Shown: positions 39,201-52,738, counted from the first letter of the stretch. The stretch: DNA of 64,000 nt from Scortum barcoo (GCA_023238725.1 CM041531.1:6534354-6598353), one strand, 5' to 3'. Program-made: numbers and translations. Notes: generated from the sequence alone by a model not told the origin.

Positions 39201-39739
39201 AAAAAAGGTGAGTGAGAAAGTGAGAAATGAGAAACCAAGAACAAATTCGAGGCAATCAAATGACAGTTCCATTTTAAATGGCTATCATATCATCTTTGTC
39301 TTTAGTGCTTTTTTAGTCGCCAAACTAATCTATTAAAGTTTATGGCACTCCGCGTTGCTGCTCCACTTCTTGCAGGAAAATGAGAAAAAGCTTTGGACGA
39401 TACTAAACTGCTCGCAGACTCGCAGGCAGGCGTTTCTGCCCAGCAGGGTGAGCTGTCCCCAGGGTGGACCTCATCTTTCAAAACTCTGCCAGAGATGTTG
39501 GTGAAGGGAGGATGATGGGCAGAGGAGGTCTCTTGCTATAAAAGAGTGATGGATGATGTCAGAAGGACTCAGTCAAGCCCATGCAGCCCCTGGCTCTGCT
39601 GGGACATCCAATTCCCTGTGTGTCAGTGGCAGGATGTGCCTGGCATATCATCTGAAGAAATCACCACTCACTCGCCATGTTCAGGCTCCCGAGGAACCTC
39701 GCCGATGTAAAGAACTCAGTCCAAATACTTTCAAAATAG
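36241..39739. other. noncoding DNA
   Basis: No gene. The sequence near 38060-38330 is less AT-rich and gives a 75-codon frame without resemblance. AT-rich TATATACATAATGTATT sequence lies near 37935-37975. Confidence 0.4.
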
Positions 39740-39860
39740 TAGTTTACAGCCGCCTGACATGACATTTCCAAATATAAAGCTGCTGAGAAGTGCAGCAGTG
39801 TCCTTTACTGTGACATTGTGGGTTCAAATCCAAACACATTTGCACCAAAATAAACAGACC
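39740..39860 (+). repeat. possible tRNA-derived SINE fragment
   Basis: GGTTCAAATCC at 39821-39831 is a perfect RNA polymerase III B-box, preceded by TTTACTGTGACATTGTG. No good A-box or cloverleaf could be drawn, so this is not a tRNA gene. It may be a SINE head or a chance match. Confidence 0.25.
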
Positions 39861-42559
39861 ACACATGTGCCTTTGTCAGATATAAACGTGGTATGGGGAT
39901 CGAGGACAGCACAGGAGAACATGCAGTCTAAACTGTAAAAACTGTTTACAGGATCAACCTCTGGAAAACTGAATTCTACCTTTATGTGTTCAGAATTATT
40001 TAATTTAAAAAAAAGAGAGAGAGAAGTGCTTCAAATTTCTTCTGCAAGAAGACCTTGGAATACTGCAAATAGAAAATGTCATTATCAGTACTTTACAGTG
40101 GAAAGCGGGAATAAAGAGCTTGTGTTGGCTCCCCACTTGAAGGTCAAAACCGATTTTGAGTTTGAATGATTTTTTTTGGGGCGTTTGAAAGTTTGGGAGT
40201 TATCCAATAAGTCCTCCTAACTCAGCAGTTTAACTCTTCATGTGGCAGTAAACCATGTTTCACTTCACTTTCACTAAATTCTGAATCTTTCAAGTGATTC
40301 TGAAAATTGTTCAGGTTTCATTTAGAAATAAAAGATATTGGTCAAATGAAATGTGTACTTTGTTGAGCGAATGCAGTTACTGTAGAACTTACTAATAAAG
40401 TGCATTGTCTTTTACATTTACTTGTTAAATATACTGTAATATTTATGAGAAAGGATATTCTCTTTGGAAAAAAAAGTTTGTACAGGTGCTTTAAACAGAG
40501 TTGATTAAAAAAGCAATACATGGAAGTAGAAAGCAATATTTAAATTGAACATAGACACTGGAGCTTCAGTGCATCTCATTTGGTCAGGTAGGTAAAATAA
40601 CATAGCTCCTGAAATGGAAGGCAAGCAACATCAAGTCCTGTTTCTGGGCCACCCTCTCTGTGAGTCAGCCTTTCCTTATTTCTGAATAGGTGCATACAGC
40701 ACCAAGGTTGCCTTATTTACTTATTTATTTATTGCTTTGTTTTTTAGCTTGTCACATACAAACCAACTCTGGCAGAGACAGCCTCGAATTTCGAAGTCGA
40801 AGTGATACCCATCTGGTGCACCTGCAAGGTGTGGATTGATCCGTTAAGTCAGTGTGGCAGCTTGTGCCTGGGGACATCGGCAGAGAAGACATACACACAC
40901 GCACATATATATATTTACACACACACACACTGATCACTAGAGGCAAACATAGTGCAGACCAAAGTGGCAATCAGACAACGTTCATCTCTGTGCTGAAAGT
41001 TAAAGCGCCATTCGAAAGAAAGGTTCCGATTAGATAATGATTTTTAGTCAGGAGACGAAACAAAACACACATTCATCCAACCGTGAACGCAGTCAGATTG
41101 TGGACATGCTGCAATTAGAGAGCAGAAGGTGGCTGGGGAGGGGGGGGGAGGTTTGCATGCAGAGCATTGGCAATACCATTAGAGGCTCTCTCCCCCTCCA
41201 CCCACACACATAAACACACATGCACACACACTGATAGCGCGCAAATTGTGTTTCTCAGTGCCCTCTACATGATGAAAGCCCACGGATGCCTCCCGTGCCT
41301 TGATGATTGCTGCAAGTGGTCCTTTTCAAGCTGAGAAACAAATGTCGCCAGGGTCACTGTATTGTGAAGGTCATGTGTTGCATCATTCATTTCCCTCCTG
41401 TCACCGTGACCCCGCCGCGGCCTACTACAGACAACCATCCAAAAAAAAAAAAGAAAAAAAAAAGCGGTGAGAGTGTTTTTTGTCACTTTTTTGGTTTTGC
41501 AAAAAACAGCAACCATGCGCAATCAGAGCCTCAAATGATAAGTGCATGGTATTATTCGCACTGAATTGGGATCTGATCTATTTAATTATGCCACTTGATG
41601 CAAGATGTTCCTTAATTTTTTCCAAAGTGGCGAAAGCTGAAATTACACCTGCCATCCTGTCTCACTGCAACTGCTCAGAACATAAAATAATGACAGTTAT
41701 TATGGTCGAATCAATTTTGTGTATACTGTGTTTATTGATTGCACAAGTGCATCTGTTATCTAAGCCTCAGCTCTAATTTTAATCACAATAATTACAGCTT
41801 GCACAGATACTCAGGTACTGTGTGTACTGACTGAAAAATCTTAGACTACATGCTGCATTCGGCTGCAATGTCAGACAGGAGGCTACAACTGAAAAAGCCT
41901 AAAGAAAACACTTATGGTGCTGTGAGCTTACTTTTATGGGAAAATACGCAACAGAAAATGTAGTTGGAATTTGACGTTAGAGCTAAATTACGGCAATAGC
42001 TGTGACTGTAATTTATGTCGTCTTGTACTCAAAAATAGCTTGAAGCTGCACCAATCGATACTACAATAAATCAAAATAGATCCTATATTTTAAAAGCAGT
42101 GCTAGCAGTGACCAAGCAGAGAATATCAAACAGTGATGCAGGTCCATTGAGAACTTTAGTGAGAACTTTAGCTGATTTGAGCTTATTGTTTTGGTCTGAT
42201 CTTGGTCTTTATTTGATCCCCATTTCCAGGTCCAGAAAGTACCAAACCACAGGTGATGTAAGTGGCTAGCAAGTAAGGAAGAGGAAAATCTAGCAACTGA
42301 AGATTTGCACCTTTTCTGGACTTGCTGCATGTTTTCTAAAGGCTGTGCAGATGTTGCAAACTGACGATGATTTTTTCTTAATTTCTTCGTGTTAAGTGCA
42401 TTTGCATGTGTTTTCTTACGTTTCTGTGCGTTCAGTTCTCGGGGACGCTGTAGATCTGACACCCCAAACAGCTCTCAGTACTGCGGTTCTTTGGGTGAAA
42501 AGTGTGAAGTACAATGTTCTATGTAATTATAGATATGGATTTTCAATTATTTTACAGCA
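39861..42559. other. noncoding DNA
   Basis: Contains a mixed TA/CA microsatellite at about 40902-40931, CA-rich blocks near 41200-41230, a G-run near 41140-41150 and an A-rich run at 41441-41463. The 133-codon frame at 42061-42462 has no recognisable domain. Confidence 0.4.
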
Positions 42560-42720
42560 AAAAGGCATAACGCGAGATTTTCTGTTCAGCTATGCACGGC
42601 CAGAGGCCCGGCGCTCCACGGCTTCGTCCCAAGACAGTAATGCCTCCTTGGTTGTTAACCACTGGATTAATAACATTTTCTCCCAGGGAAGTACTTTCCT
42701 CTGCTGATTATTCAGTGTGT
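42560..42720. other. candidate conserved noncoding block F
   Basis: Complex GC-balanced sequence including GTTAACCACTGGATTAATAAC, an HNF1-like half-site pair. There is no coding support. A candidate regulatory block by eye only. Confidence 0.18.
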
Positions 42721-42954
42721 TTGAATCTTCTTTCTCTACAAGACAGACGCGAGGAGGAAACGGGGGAAACAGTGGCTATAAAAGGAAAGCAGCTTTGAAG
42801 GGAATGGGTCAGCAAGAAATACCGTCCATCTCTTTATTTGCACTTTGACCAAACACCGAACTTCAGCTTGCTTTAGTTACAACTGTCTGAGCCCTCTGAT
42901 TTTTCTATCACACCAACAATCAGATCCCTTTTTCCCCCATTTTCACATCTAGTA

Positions 42955-43335
42955 GGAGTTATTCATGCATCAGCCACACCAATTCCAGATTACTGCATCT
43001 CACTGTTTTATGGTATTAGTCATGCTTTTCTGCTCCAATCCAGATTGTCCAGAAAACCGCAGCCAAGAATTGTACTGGATCCAATAAATGGGTCATATTA
43101 CACTGGCACAACTGGCACTGATTTCTGTGACAGTTATAGATAAATCCTTACTGTTTGTTTACAAATCTAAACCGCAGCCCTGCTTCTTATTATATCTTTG
43201 AAATCCCTCACCCATTATCCTGGTGTCTTCGGTCTATTGATCACAGTCTCTTATCTGCACCACAGTTAAAATACAAAGGGTAAACACGCTTCCAGGTTAT
43301 GGAACCATCCTCCATTTATTCTTTTCTTTTCTTTT
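42955..43335 (+). mobile_element. L2/CR1-like LINE 3' end, decayed
   Basis: Conceptual translation across broken frames gives SRLSRKP/VQKTAAKNCTGSNK, then YYTGT...HWHNW, then ILTVCLQI/LLFTNLN, then LLSAPQL, then RLWNHPP. This follows the order of the LINE C-terminal signature 'LQxVQNAAARLLTGTxxxxHITPVLxxLHWLPV...YKALxGLAPxYL...LLxVPR...APxLWNxLP'. Multiple frameshifts and stops show it is inactive. The clade is inferred from this tail. Confidence 0.55.
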
Positions 43336-45541
43336 ATTCTTCTTTATTCTTGGAAAATGTACATTATGAATACATAATATTATTTCAAAGTCTAAGTATA
43401 TGTACCTGTATGTAATTTTACATGTATTAACAGTTATTTAAGATTTTTTTATTGCCAATGTGTGAACAAATTGTAAAGTAAATGAGACTTTTTCTGACTT
43501 TCTTAGTTATCTATTACAGCACGTCTATGTAAATGACTTGGGAAAGTCTGATAGATGTGACATTATATATGCTCCAGAGTGCCACACCTCTCTTCAGCTT
43601 CCCACAGCACCTCTATGACCATACTTCATATTTATAGATTTTATATATATTAATTTTAAAGTCACAATACGTAAATATCTGTGTATAAAAAAAATACTGT
43701 TGCTGTCTTATTTATGTCTAAATTATATTGTATAGCATGGCCCTGATTGATCTGAACTCCATTCAGAAAACAGACATTTTAAAAGTTGTTTTTTTACCGT
43801 CCGAGTTCAGACTTTTCACAAACTGGCATCATGATGTAATTACTTTGGCATTATTTTTATATTTTTATTGCAATAAAATCAGAGTAAAATCTGTTTATTT
43901 TGCATTCATACTGCTGTAGTAAGTGGAATCTGTTAATAACCAGCACATGCCACAACACAAACAACACTTTAGCACAAAAATCATAGGTTTTATCTAATGA
44001 AGCCCATCGGGGTAAAAAGGATGGGAAATGGGAATGGGAAAAACTTGGGTCAACAAATTATACCGAAACATTAGCACATCAATTCAGTGAAATATGAGGC
44101 TTGATGGAAACAATCACGTTGAAGTGCGGCAACACATCTTATTTATAATAGTATGCCTAGTTCACTCACCATTAGCATTATGAAAAATCCACAAATTTAG
44201 CTCTGCTGATGTTGTTAAGCCTCTTGGTCAAAGCCAGACAAACAGCAGCTGATTAAAATGGTTTAACATGATATCTGTTAGTCACATTCAGTCTCATGTA
44301 ATGTTATGTCACTGTTTTTTTTGCAGATGCCCTGAAGACCTAATTCTTTCATAATGTTGATTATGATGCAAAATGTTACTATTATTGATTTCATTTTTCA
44401 CTGTCTTCCTATAAAATGTAATTTAATAGAAATATAAAGAAGCAGAAAACTGAAATAGTGAAGTACGGGTGTGTTCAAATTTCATTTAAGAACAGTACTT
44501 GAGTAAATGTTCTTTGTTACTTTCTACCAGTGCTCAGATGCACCACAGAAAAGCAAAAATCTGATTATATTTAGCTGGATTACTCATTAATCTGTGATTT
44601 ACAGATCAGGATATTATTAAGTAATTAAAGGTAAAATCAGGAACATGAAAAACCCACAGAGATTTACCACCACAAGACTGATCCTTGCTGTTTTTCCTCA
44701 TGTTTTCTATCAACGTCTGACTAGCGTGAACATTTAATTTTTCCCTTTTTCTGTTTTCACCATTCAGTGCAACTGATGTCAGCGGAGGAGCTTCTTTTTT
44801 CTCTTGTCTCAAGTTTCTAAATATATCGCCCTCTACAGCTGTTGCTGTCAGGACTGACCTGAAAACAGCCCCAAAAAAAAGGAGGTTTGACACGTGGTAT
44901 ATATGTAACAGGCTTCCCCTGCCAAATCCATCTCTGTGTTTGCCAATAAAGCAACCACGACAAATTGATCTGAGAATGAGAAACTCGGGAGGACGGCATC
45001 TGCAGCTAAGGTATTAAAGCAGAATATCACTGAAATTCAACCTTAATTCATCCACTGCCCTGTGACATTTGGGTATGTGAACAGTAATTGCAGAGCAGAT
45101 TTATTCTTGCCATTTTATCGAGCTTGTCGTGGAGTAAAAAAAAGAAAAAGAAAAGCTCTAGAGTTCTTGTGTTGAATCCTCATAATGTGTAAGGTACGAG
45201 TGACTGCACAACTCAATAATTTAAAAGTACAGGGCAATTCTCTTTAAACACAGGAGCAATACTATTTTTCCCCTCTGCCAAAGTCTGACACCTGCATTAA
45301 ATATTTAACTTAGAATTTGATAAAGCTGGCTTTTGTGCAGCTGTATTGTATTTATGCAGTTGTTGAGAGACATTGGACAACAGATAGGCGCAATGTAAAA
45401 CATGAAGGATGTCAAGATGTCAGGGCGGAAATGGTCAAAATCTTTCAGACATATCGGGAACATCACATCGTACACTGCTGAAGAAAATCCCAGCGAATGA
45501 GGGACTCAAGGTTTAACTCCGAATACAAGTCTCACACAGCT
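43336..45541. other. noncoding DNA
   Basis: Very AT-rich between 43360 and 43720. No gene is supported. Confidence 0.45.
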
Positions 45542-45560
45542 GGTGTGTGTGTGTGTGTGG
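45542..45560. repeat. (GT)n microsatellite
   Basis: Nine GT units in a CG-poor context. Confidence 0.9.
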
Positions 45561-46559
45561 ATGTGCATGAGCCTGAATGTATGTTATGTTACAGTAAACG
45601 TACGCTGTGCTACTACACCGTGCTACAGTCACGCGCACAGCTTCTGCACACACAGCCAGCGGGCATACACATAATCCTTGCATTTCAAGGACTCGACACC
45701 TCAGTTTTGCGACCAAGTCAGGGCTGAGTCACAGCTCCACTCTAACAAAGATACCCAACACAGGGAGTGGAGGGGGAGGGGTATTCTGACTACTAAATAA
45801 TGTAAAAAGGGAAGAAAAAATATGCCTTTTGTTTGTCTTGCAGGGCGGGACCCCAATGAAACAAAACACCAGTGATTGAAGGTCAGTGATGTGACGCAAC
45901 AACGCCTTTAAAGTTATTTTAGACTCACAGCTGCTATAATCATTATTTTCATATTATAGTTTGACTACTCGCATGTGGAAGCTGTCAGTGGTAGTGATGA
46001 ACCCACAGAGAAATCTCACTCAGCTCTGCAGTTCTTCTCAGCTCTGCCATTTTTTTTTTTTTTAGCTCTATCTTTCAGCTCATTGTCTTATTTTTTAGCA
46101 ACTTAACGGTTTTGGTTCAGTCTCCCCGCTCACATCAGCATCCTTTTCAGACTCCGCAAGCATCTATTTTTTTTCATATACAGGATACAGCTGTGAAAAC
46201 CAGCTGTGCGCTACCTGTCAAACACCAATCAGCAGAGAGGAAAAGATAGTGGCTAACTGCCACGCAAAGTGGAGCATTTCGTAGCTGAAGAGTTAGACAT
46301 TTCCCTCAGGAGCGATTGGAGACACAGAAATAATAGTACTTACATTATGGGGGACACAAATGTGTGGGGATGTTGCTCACTATCTTGCTGGATGTATAAA
46401 CAGGCAATTGTTTGTGGCGGACGTTCGCCATGTAAACTTATAAATTGATAATATGTCAGTGGTGTGTTTGCAGCTTGTTTATCGTTGCCTCAAGTGGCCA
46501 AAACTAATTATGTGGCAAGTCCCAAATCCTGTAATCTGCAATGTTCATTACAAACCGCA
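45561..46559. other. noncoding DNA
   Basis: No supported gene. A T-run lies at 46050-46064. Confidence 0.4.
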
Positions 46560-46655
46560 GTATGACTGTCACGGTCATGGCCGTGCCTCTAGTGTCATTG
46601 TGTTCCCCCTTGTGTTCCCAGTGCTCCTGTCTATGTCTCTGTTGTTATTATTTTG

Positions 46656-46674
46656 GGTGTGTGTGTGTGTGTGG
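46656..46674. repeat. (GT)n microsatellite
   Basis: About nine GT units inside the T/C-rich repeat. Confidence 0.9.
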
Positions 46675-46756
46675 GCGTCACTATGTCCTCACTATGTGAT
46701 TCTCTGTGATCTCTTATTGCGTCCTGTGTTATCTGTTATTTCCTGCTTTAGTCTAG

Positions 46757-46808
46757 TATACATATTTATATATATGTATATATATGTATATATATATGTA
46801 TATATATC
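46757..46808. repeat. TATATG/TATA microsatellite
   Basis: An irregular ATATATGTATATATATGTATATAT array of about 50 bp. Confidence 0.9.
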
Positions 46809-47044
46809 AGTCCTCTTCCTTTATTCTGGGACTTTTTGTCTGTTTTGTCATGCTTGCGTGTGTTCCTGTGCTGTTTTCGCCTCAACCTGCTTGTACCTGC
46901 CTGTCTACCTGCCTTCACTTATAATACCACCTTCATCTACATTGGCTCTGCCTCTTTGCTGTCTTGCATTTGTGTCCACCCTGCTCCACACAGCGGTGAC
47001 AGTCCTGAACAGAACAAACAGCATGCTGAGGATTTACAAGTAGA

Positions 47045-47155
47045 GCTAAAAATGTTTGTCCTGAAGGTGGCGCTGTCTAGAGGAGGTCATGAAAATAAAG
47101 ATTCATCCTCCTGGGTGCATGCTTGTGTTAAAATTCTGCTAAGATTATTATATTT
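47045..47155 (-). repeat. dispersed teleost repeat, copy 3 (fragment)
   Basis: GGTGGCGCTGTCTAGAGGAGGTCATG followed by AAGATTCATCCTCCTGGG matches part of the same family as 3755-4012 ('ggtggcgctagaggaaaagtca ... gattcatcctctgggg'). Confidence 0.5.
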
Positions 47156-48310
47156 TTTGTGTAAAAGTGGACTAAACTTACTTGACGATGCTCCTCACGT
47201 TAGTAAGGAAGGAACAACTGATAAAGAGCTGACTATATCTGGGCTTACATCAAGATGAGGAAGAATTGCAAACCAAAGTCCTGCCAACATCGGCAAAACT
47301 GGGACCACAATAAAGGCACATGGTGTTAATCGGATGGTGTCACCAAACTGTCAAATGTTGGTTACTGCGGCACAGTTCACCAAAACTTTACACCTGAGGC
47401 TGCGGTGTAAACGATCGTCATGCAGAATAAAAGCTTATATGTACCGTGAGGCGTTTTCTGTGTGTCTCATTGTCTGTTACTATTAAACCATTCCCCACAC
47501 CGCCGAACAGCTCTCCCAGGAGAACACATGTTAAGCAGACATGTTATTTCCTCTCAGGCTTTAACATCATTTACTCCCTTTGGTGTATTTCAAGTTGTGG
47601 ATAATCGCTCACGGCAAATCTGCACCTACTGCACAAGGGCACCAGTTTCCTCTCTGGGGGTGCTTCGGTGGTTAGATTGGAACTGGAAATGTACTGTGAC
47701 ATCACAAAAAAACGTCTAAAGCACTGTGTCATGGAGCATGCTGCTTTTGGGGGGTAAGTGGGTGCTAAAAACAAGATAACATGATGTCAGTTTTATGATC
47801 ATCAAAATTGGATAACAGAGGAGAGGAAACATGCTTCACTTGCAGGGTTGCAAAAAGAGTGCAGATAGCATGAATCCATCGATATTCTCTACCTGGTTTT
47901 AATGGTAAAAGGTGCTGGTGGTGCTTTCTTGCATTTAAAATCCCTTCATCAACTCGCATTTCTTCAGCTACATGTTATATTCTCATAATATGGTTTCTTG
48001 GTATGTAGCAGTGAATCTGTGTCTATAAGCTATAATCAGATTTGAATATTGGCTCACTGTTACTGTTGATCTTTTCACATTTTGTCTGATTAATTCCTTT
48101 CCCGACCTGTTTGACTTTTTTTTGTCATGATGCCTCGGTGTACCCAGATATCAGCAATTATCTTAGTCATCGTAAGTGACAGAAATGAAGGCCAAACTAA
48201 TGAAATTTAGTCTAAATTTTTCTTTATATTTCATTAATCTTCTCCTCCTGGCAGGGTTGCCATGTAAAAGAAAACTCTCATTTAGAGTTTAGTTTTAGAT
48301 TACACTGTCA
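47156..48310. other. noncoding DNA, no feature resolved
   Basis: Nothing recognised. Confidence 0.4.
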
Positions 48311-48332
48311 TATAATATATATATATATATAT
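48311..48332. repeat. (TA)n microsatellite
   Basis: Short TA run of about 22 bp. Confidence 0.9.
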
Positions 48333-51300
48333 TTTTAGGTTTCAGGACTAACTATCTTCACTTGATGAAATATATGATTAGAGGCAAATGAAAACAGGAA
48401 ATTACAGTGAGACTTGTAACCAATAACCAATACCAAGCCAAAGTCTAACCAATGCCATGATTTTGAACTACACCATCCTATAATCAGTGTCAAGGGAATC
48501 TAGTACAACATTAGAGAGATTACTTTAATCGGGTTTTACAGATACTCTTACCAAGGTCTTCATGTAATAATAATAATAATCACTATGAGCTCCCTGATTT
48601 CCTTTAAACTTTCGAAACAGGCATTCTCATGAACATGAGAGTGACTTAATGAGGGTTACTAAAGGTAATGGACAGGAAACAGTGTTTATGAACTCTCTGA
48701 AGTTTGGAAACTCAGGTTGTGAGAAGAAAACAGAACACTATTCTCTACAAAATGATGTTATCCATCCAGAAATATTAATGTTTTACACCATTTCACCTTG
48801 GGACGTAACATTGATGGATAATATAAATGTCAAATGGGCAAACTGGAAGTGGCTAAGTGGTAAAGTGGTAACCAGCACAGGTATATAAAGAAAAAGAATG
48901 AAAAAGAAAATTATTTAATGTAACTTTTAGGAAATAATTGTTATAGCAGTGGTGACAAATGACTTTTATTATTTTTACACAAATAAGTTTTTAGTAAAAT
49001 GGGTGCTCTCGGTGAGTCAGTCCAAGTATTCTAGTACCATTTAACACAAACAGTTCTTTCATGTTTAATAGGATAAAAAGCCTAAAGAGCTAAAGAAAGA
49101 AGAAGACATCAAATAGACCCTTTTTTCGTTTTACCAATTAGCAAATTTTACAGTATAAGGCTGAACCATGGCATTGTCTGTTGATTAAACTTATGACAAA
49201 CTCATCTGTGATGTTATGATTTGTCTTGTTTTTTGGAACAGTCTCAAGGCCTAAGAGCCTGCTTATATGTTCAGTCTAATATCAATCTGAATAAAATGAA
49301 GTCCCATTTGTAGTGGATATGAATGCAAATCAAACACACTTTCGGGACAGCACTCGTGCCAGCTTTTTCTCCAGGACAGACGCGGTGGAAAAGGGCATAT
49401 GCTGTAAGCTTCGACACACGTCAAGGGATGTCCCCTTTTTTGAGCAAAACTGACATACATGCCTCGCGAAGGCTTTGATGCAAAGACAAGGCTAAAATAT
49501 ACTATGCACGCCAAGCTGCATGAGTTTGCAGATAAATCCCCACAACGAGGGCTTGTCTCAGCCAGGATTTATGAGAAATGCTCCCATGTTCTTTTCCCAT
49601 ATGTGGATGAGAGAAAAACATATGATCAAAAATAGATTACATGGAGGGCTGCTCCATTACATAACTAGATTTTTGCATAAAATAATATTTTTCATACCTA
49701 CATCACTGCCTTCATTCATCATTCCATCACTGCACCCTTAGAGCCCTGATTTACAGCCTCAGTGTCTGAGAAAACAAATGTGTGCTCGGTAGTCGAGAGT
49801 TTGATCAGGATTTATGCCCTTGGTCAGGCTTCTACACATTCATGCCACCCAGGTTTAGTCTCTGTCATGTAGGTAACCTTTCTACAGAGCCTATTTTATT
49901 TATTCAAGTCTTCTGTGAATCTGTGAATCAAAAAATGTCACAGAGTGAGATATTTCCATGTTCCCTCCATACTGAGACCTCTCAGAGCTTCATTTTTAGC
50001 TCATGACTGCTCATACTTGTTTGCTTGTGAGCTAATCTCATTTCAGCTTTTCAGGCCAGCCGAAGGGAGAATTTGAGCAATGGCAGCAAAGCGAGAGAGC
50101 CACAGCTGACCACAGTGACGTAAGCCGCTCTGACTGGCCCGACCGACACCGCATGCACATGTACGCACACGCACACACACACACATCCTCTCACTCACCT
50201 ATACCCACATTTCCACGGAGGGAATTAACCATCAATGGATCCTCAGTGCGAATGTGTGTGCAATACCATGCATGCCAATGTGTGTGTGATGTGTGAGTGA
50301 GTGTGTGAGAGCGAGGGAGATGGAGACAGAATAACCTATGCTTGCCAGTTGCAGCTGTAGCTCCGAGCATTTAAGGGACAGACTGTCATTTCCAGTTTTC
50401 CCCCATCTCATTTAAAAAAATGAGTTCATACACGCTGCGAGATTTAATGCTTTAATGTATTAAATGTTAAGTATGGTAAAATAGGTTAATATGAAAAGTT
50501 ATTTATTAAATCATCATATTACAAGTTGGGATGTTTCATATTCATTTCAGGTTACTTCAGAGGCATGCGTCGTGCAAAACACTAAACGTATCCAGCAACA
50601 ATGTAGTGACAGATGCCAGGTAGTCTCATGTTTTAGAATGAGCTGATGTAACAAATATGACTTAAAGTTGGGATTTTAATTCAATCCAACCGTAAAATTT
50701 TATTACCCAGAAGGATAACTATTCCAGTTTGCATATTACAGAGAATATTTCATTTTTTAAAATTTAATTTCAAAGCCGCTCTGCCTATTAAAACTATCAT
50801 GGCGCACTGGATCTCTAACTACATAATGACCTGGTTGCTACGCCTCTCTTACGCTGACCTGCTGACAGCTTCAATTAAGCTGCTCATATCGCTTCTAGCA
50901 AAGCCCGGCTCACCCACCCCCCACTGCCATTTTACCAGCAATCAAATAACCACTTGGACAACCTGTGCGGAAAAGTCGAACAAAACCATCTCATGATTTT
51001 CACATGAATAGTTTTGATTGCGCCGTTCAACTCTCATTCACAGCTCTGTGCTAGAAAGGACGTTAGCGGTCCACCTGAACAACAACTGACTGAATTATCC
51101 GGGCTGCGGAGAGGAGCATTGTGAGGAGCATCCGCATCCAAAAAAAGTGACGCGTCAAAGACAATGCGTGCTTGTCGGGACACGGAAGTGCTTGCGTAAC
51201 ACGTTCGCAGTTCGCCTCAGCAGCAGTGACACTGACACGTTTAAGTCCCTTAATTCACATGATTTGTTCGGTTCAGTGAGCTTTTCGCGTCACAACTGGA

Positions 51301-52148
51301 CTGTATCTGGCCAAGCAGCAGAACAGAAATGGTTACAAACACTCACACGTTCACACACAGACACACACACCAAGACAAAAACAAGACATGTGAAGTGCTA
51401 ACAGCAGATCTTCATCATCTCATCTTCATCATATTTCTTTTGTTACAATAATCGCTTTATTCCCGCACACTCTTCAAGAACATTGTCTCTCAGCGGCCTT
51501 TGCTCACTAATGAGTAGTTTTAGCTACTAGGACATTTTCTGTCAGCTCGGCTCAGTAAACTGTGGGCACAAAGAAGCAAAAATCTTTCTTCTCTGTCATG
51601 CAGTCACACGGGGTCAGATTATTAAGGTCACATTATGAAGGGATAAGAATGAAAAGACAGAGGGAGATGTGGAGAGGGAGAGGGATTTGCTGTACTTTCT
51701 TCCAGGGGCTTGTGAGCCATATGTTCAGCCCTGGGACACAATAAACAACACGAGGGGCTCAGCAAGGGCCCAGAGACACACCAAACACGGCGAACACATG
51801 GGAAGCAGACTGCAAACTGTGTGCGGGGGTCAGGCGTGTGGAGGAGGAGTGCGCCATTACCGGCAAACTGTCCAGCCTCGGAGACAGGGAGCCAAGCTGA
51901 GTTTAACTGAGAGCTTCTCGGTTCAAAGCGTGCATGTTCAGCTAGAACATCGCTCAAACGCGGGATTATTGATGTACTGTCCAATGAATAAATAAATTAG
52001 ATATAAACGACACAGCATACACACACTCCAGTATTAGCTCTCAGAAGCTGGAGGCTAGAGATACATTTTTGAATCTATTAAAGCCCATAAAGAGACATTT
52101 GCTGGCACTGTGGACGGCGTGCAAGCCTCACATGACCCTTTTGCTTTG
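48333..52148. other. noncoding DNA
   Basis: Contains CA and GT stretches near 50165-50185 and 50280-50310. The 51000-51560 block has more CpG than the surroundings but no recognisable exon. Overlapping 118- and 108-codon frames at 51628-51995 on opposite strands have no domain resemblance. Confidence 0.4.
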
Positions 52149-52518
52149 CTATTTTGGGAAACATGCTTATATTAGAGTCAGATAAAAAAAAGATAGATGG
52201 CGTTCACTCATGGCTGTTCAGTAAATATGACTCTAAAAACAGCACCTGATTTGCAACAAAGTAACTGGAAACAAGGGGAAAAGCTAGCCAGGAAATAGTC
52301 TGGCACATAACCACCAGCTCTAAAATGGCAAACGTCGCAGATGATACGTTTTCCGCCTCAGTCAGGCTAGCTGTGTCTTTCTGTTTCCAGTCTTTGTGCT
52401 GGGCGAAGCTAACCAGCAGCAAGTTGTAGCTTCATATTTAACACACAGACACGGGAGCGGTATAAATGTTCAAATCTAACTCTCCGACAGAAAGCAAACA
52501 AGCTTATTTCACCAAATT
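52149..52518. repeat. inverted pair of a common teleost repeat
   Basis: The left arm (52149-52325) carries TTTTGGGAAACATGCTTAT, AGTAAATATGACTC and GGAAACAAGGGGAAAAGCTAGCC. The right arm (52364-52518) carries CTAGCTGTGTCTTTCTG/TTTCCAGTCTTTGTGCT, GCTTCATATTTA and AAGCTTATTTCACCAAA, which is the same order in reverse complement. The underlying repeat ('gggaaatacgcttatt...gtaaatatgaagct...actggaaacagggggaaacagctagcc') is abundant in fish. The two arms make an imperfect palindrome of about 370 bp with a roughly 38 bp centre. Confidence 0.6.
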
Positions 52519-52738
52519 CCAAACCGCTCCTTTAATTGCCAAAAGCGATATGCATGTACTCAAGCTCTGCTCTGCAGCATTTTTTTCGGTTTTGAAATTA
52601 AAAGTATGCCAAGCACATCTAGAAGATTCGGAGGTAAAGTGAAAAACAGAGAGTGAGCACTGAAGCAAAGGAACAATCTCCTGAGATCTCTGTAGGAAAG
52701 AAAGAGGTGGATGATGGAGAAAGCACAAGCACAGAGCG
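52519..52738. other. noncoding DNA, no feature resolved
   Basis: No exon or repeat recognised. Confidence 0.4.

Larger units (their letters stand above)
46560..47035. repeat. possible long interspersed repeat, LTR-like
   Basis: TGACTGTCACGGTCATGG at the left and CACAGCGGTGACAGTCCTGAAC at the right enclose a T/C-rich body of short words such as GTTCCCAGTGCTCCTGTC and TTGTCTGTTTTGTC. This is the texture of certain fish LTR-type repeats. GT and TA microsatellites sit inside. No flanking duplication was verified. The 196-codon frame across it is hydrophobic only because of the T-rich sequence. Confidence 0.3.

Noticed and set aside
39821..39831. Polymerase III B-box suggesting a tRNA gene
   Set aside because: No A-box or cloverleaf could be fitted around it; kept only as a weak SINE candidate.
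42061..42462. 133-codon minus-strand frame, Lys/Gln/Ser-rich
   Set aside because: Low-complexity composition and no family match; no support for a gene.
46453..47043. 196-codon plus-strand frame with membrane-like hydrophobic segments
   Set aside because: The hydrophobicity comes from T-rich repeat DNA with GT and TA arrays inside; no family resemblance or splice context.
51628..51995. Overlapping 118- and 108-codon frames on opposite strands
   Set aside because: Open on both strands in a less AT-rich patch, no domain resemblance, no splice sites that extend them.
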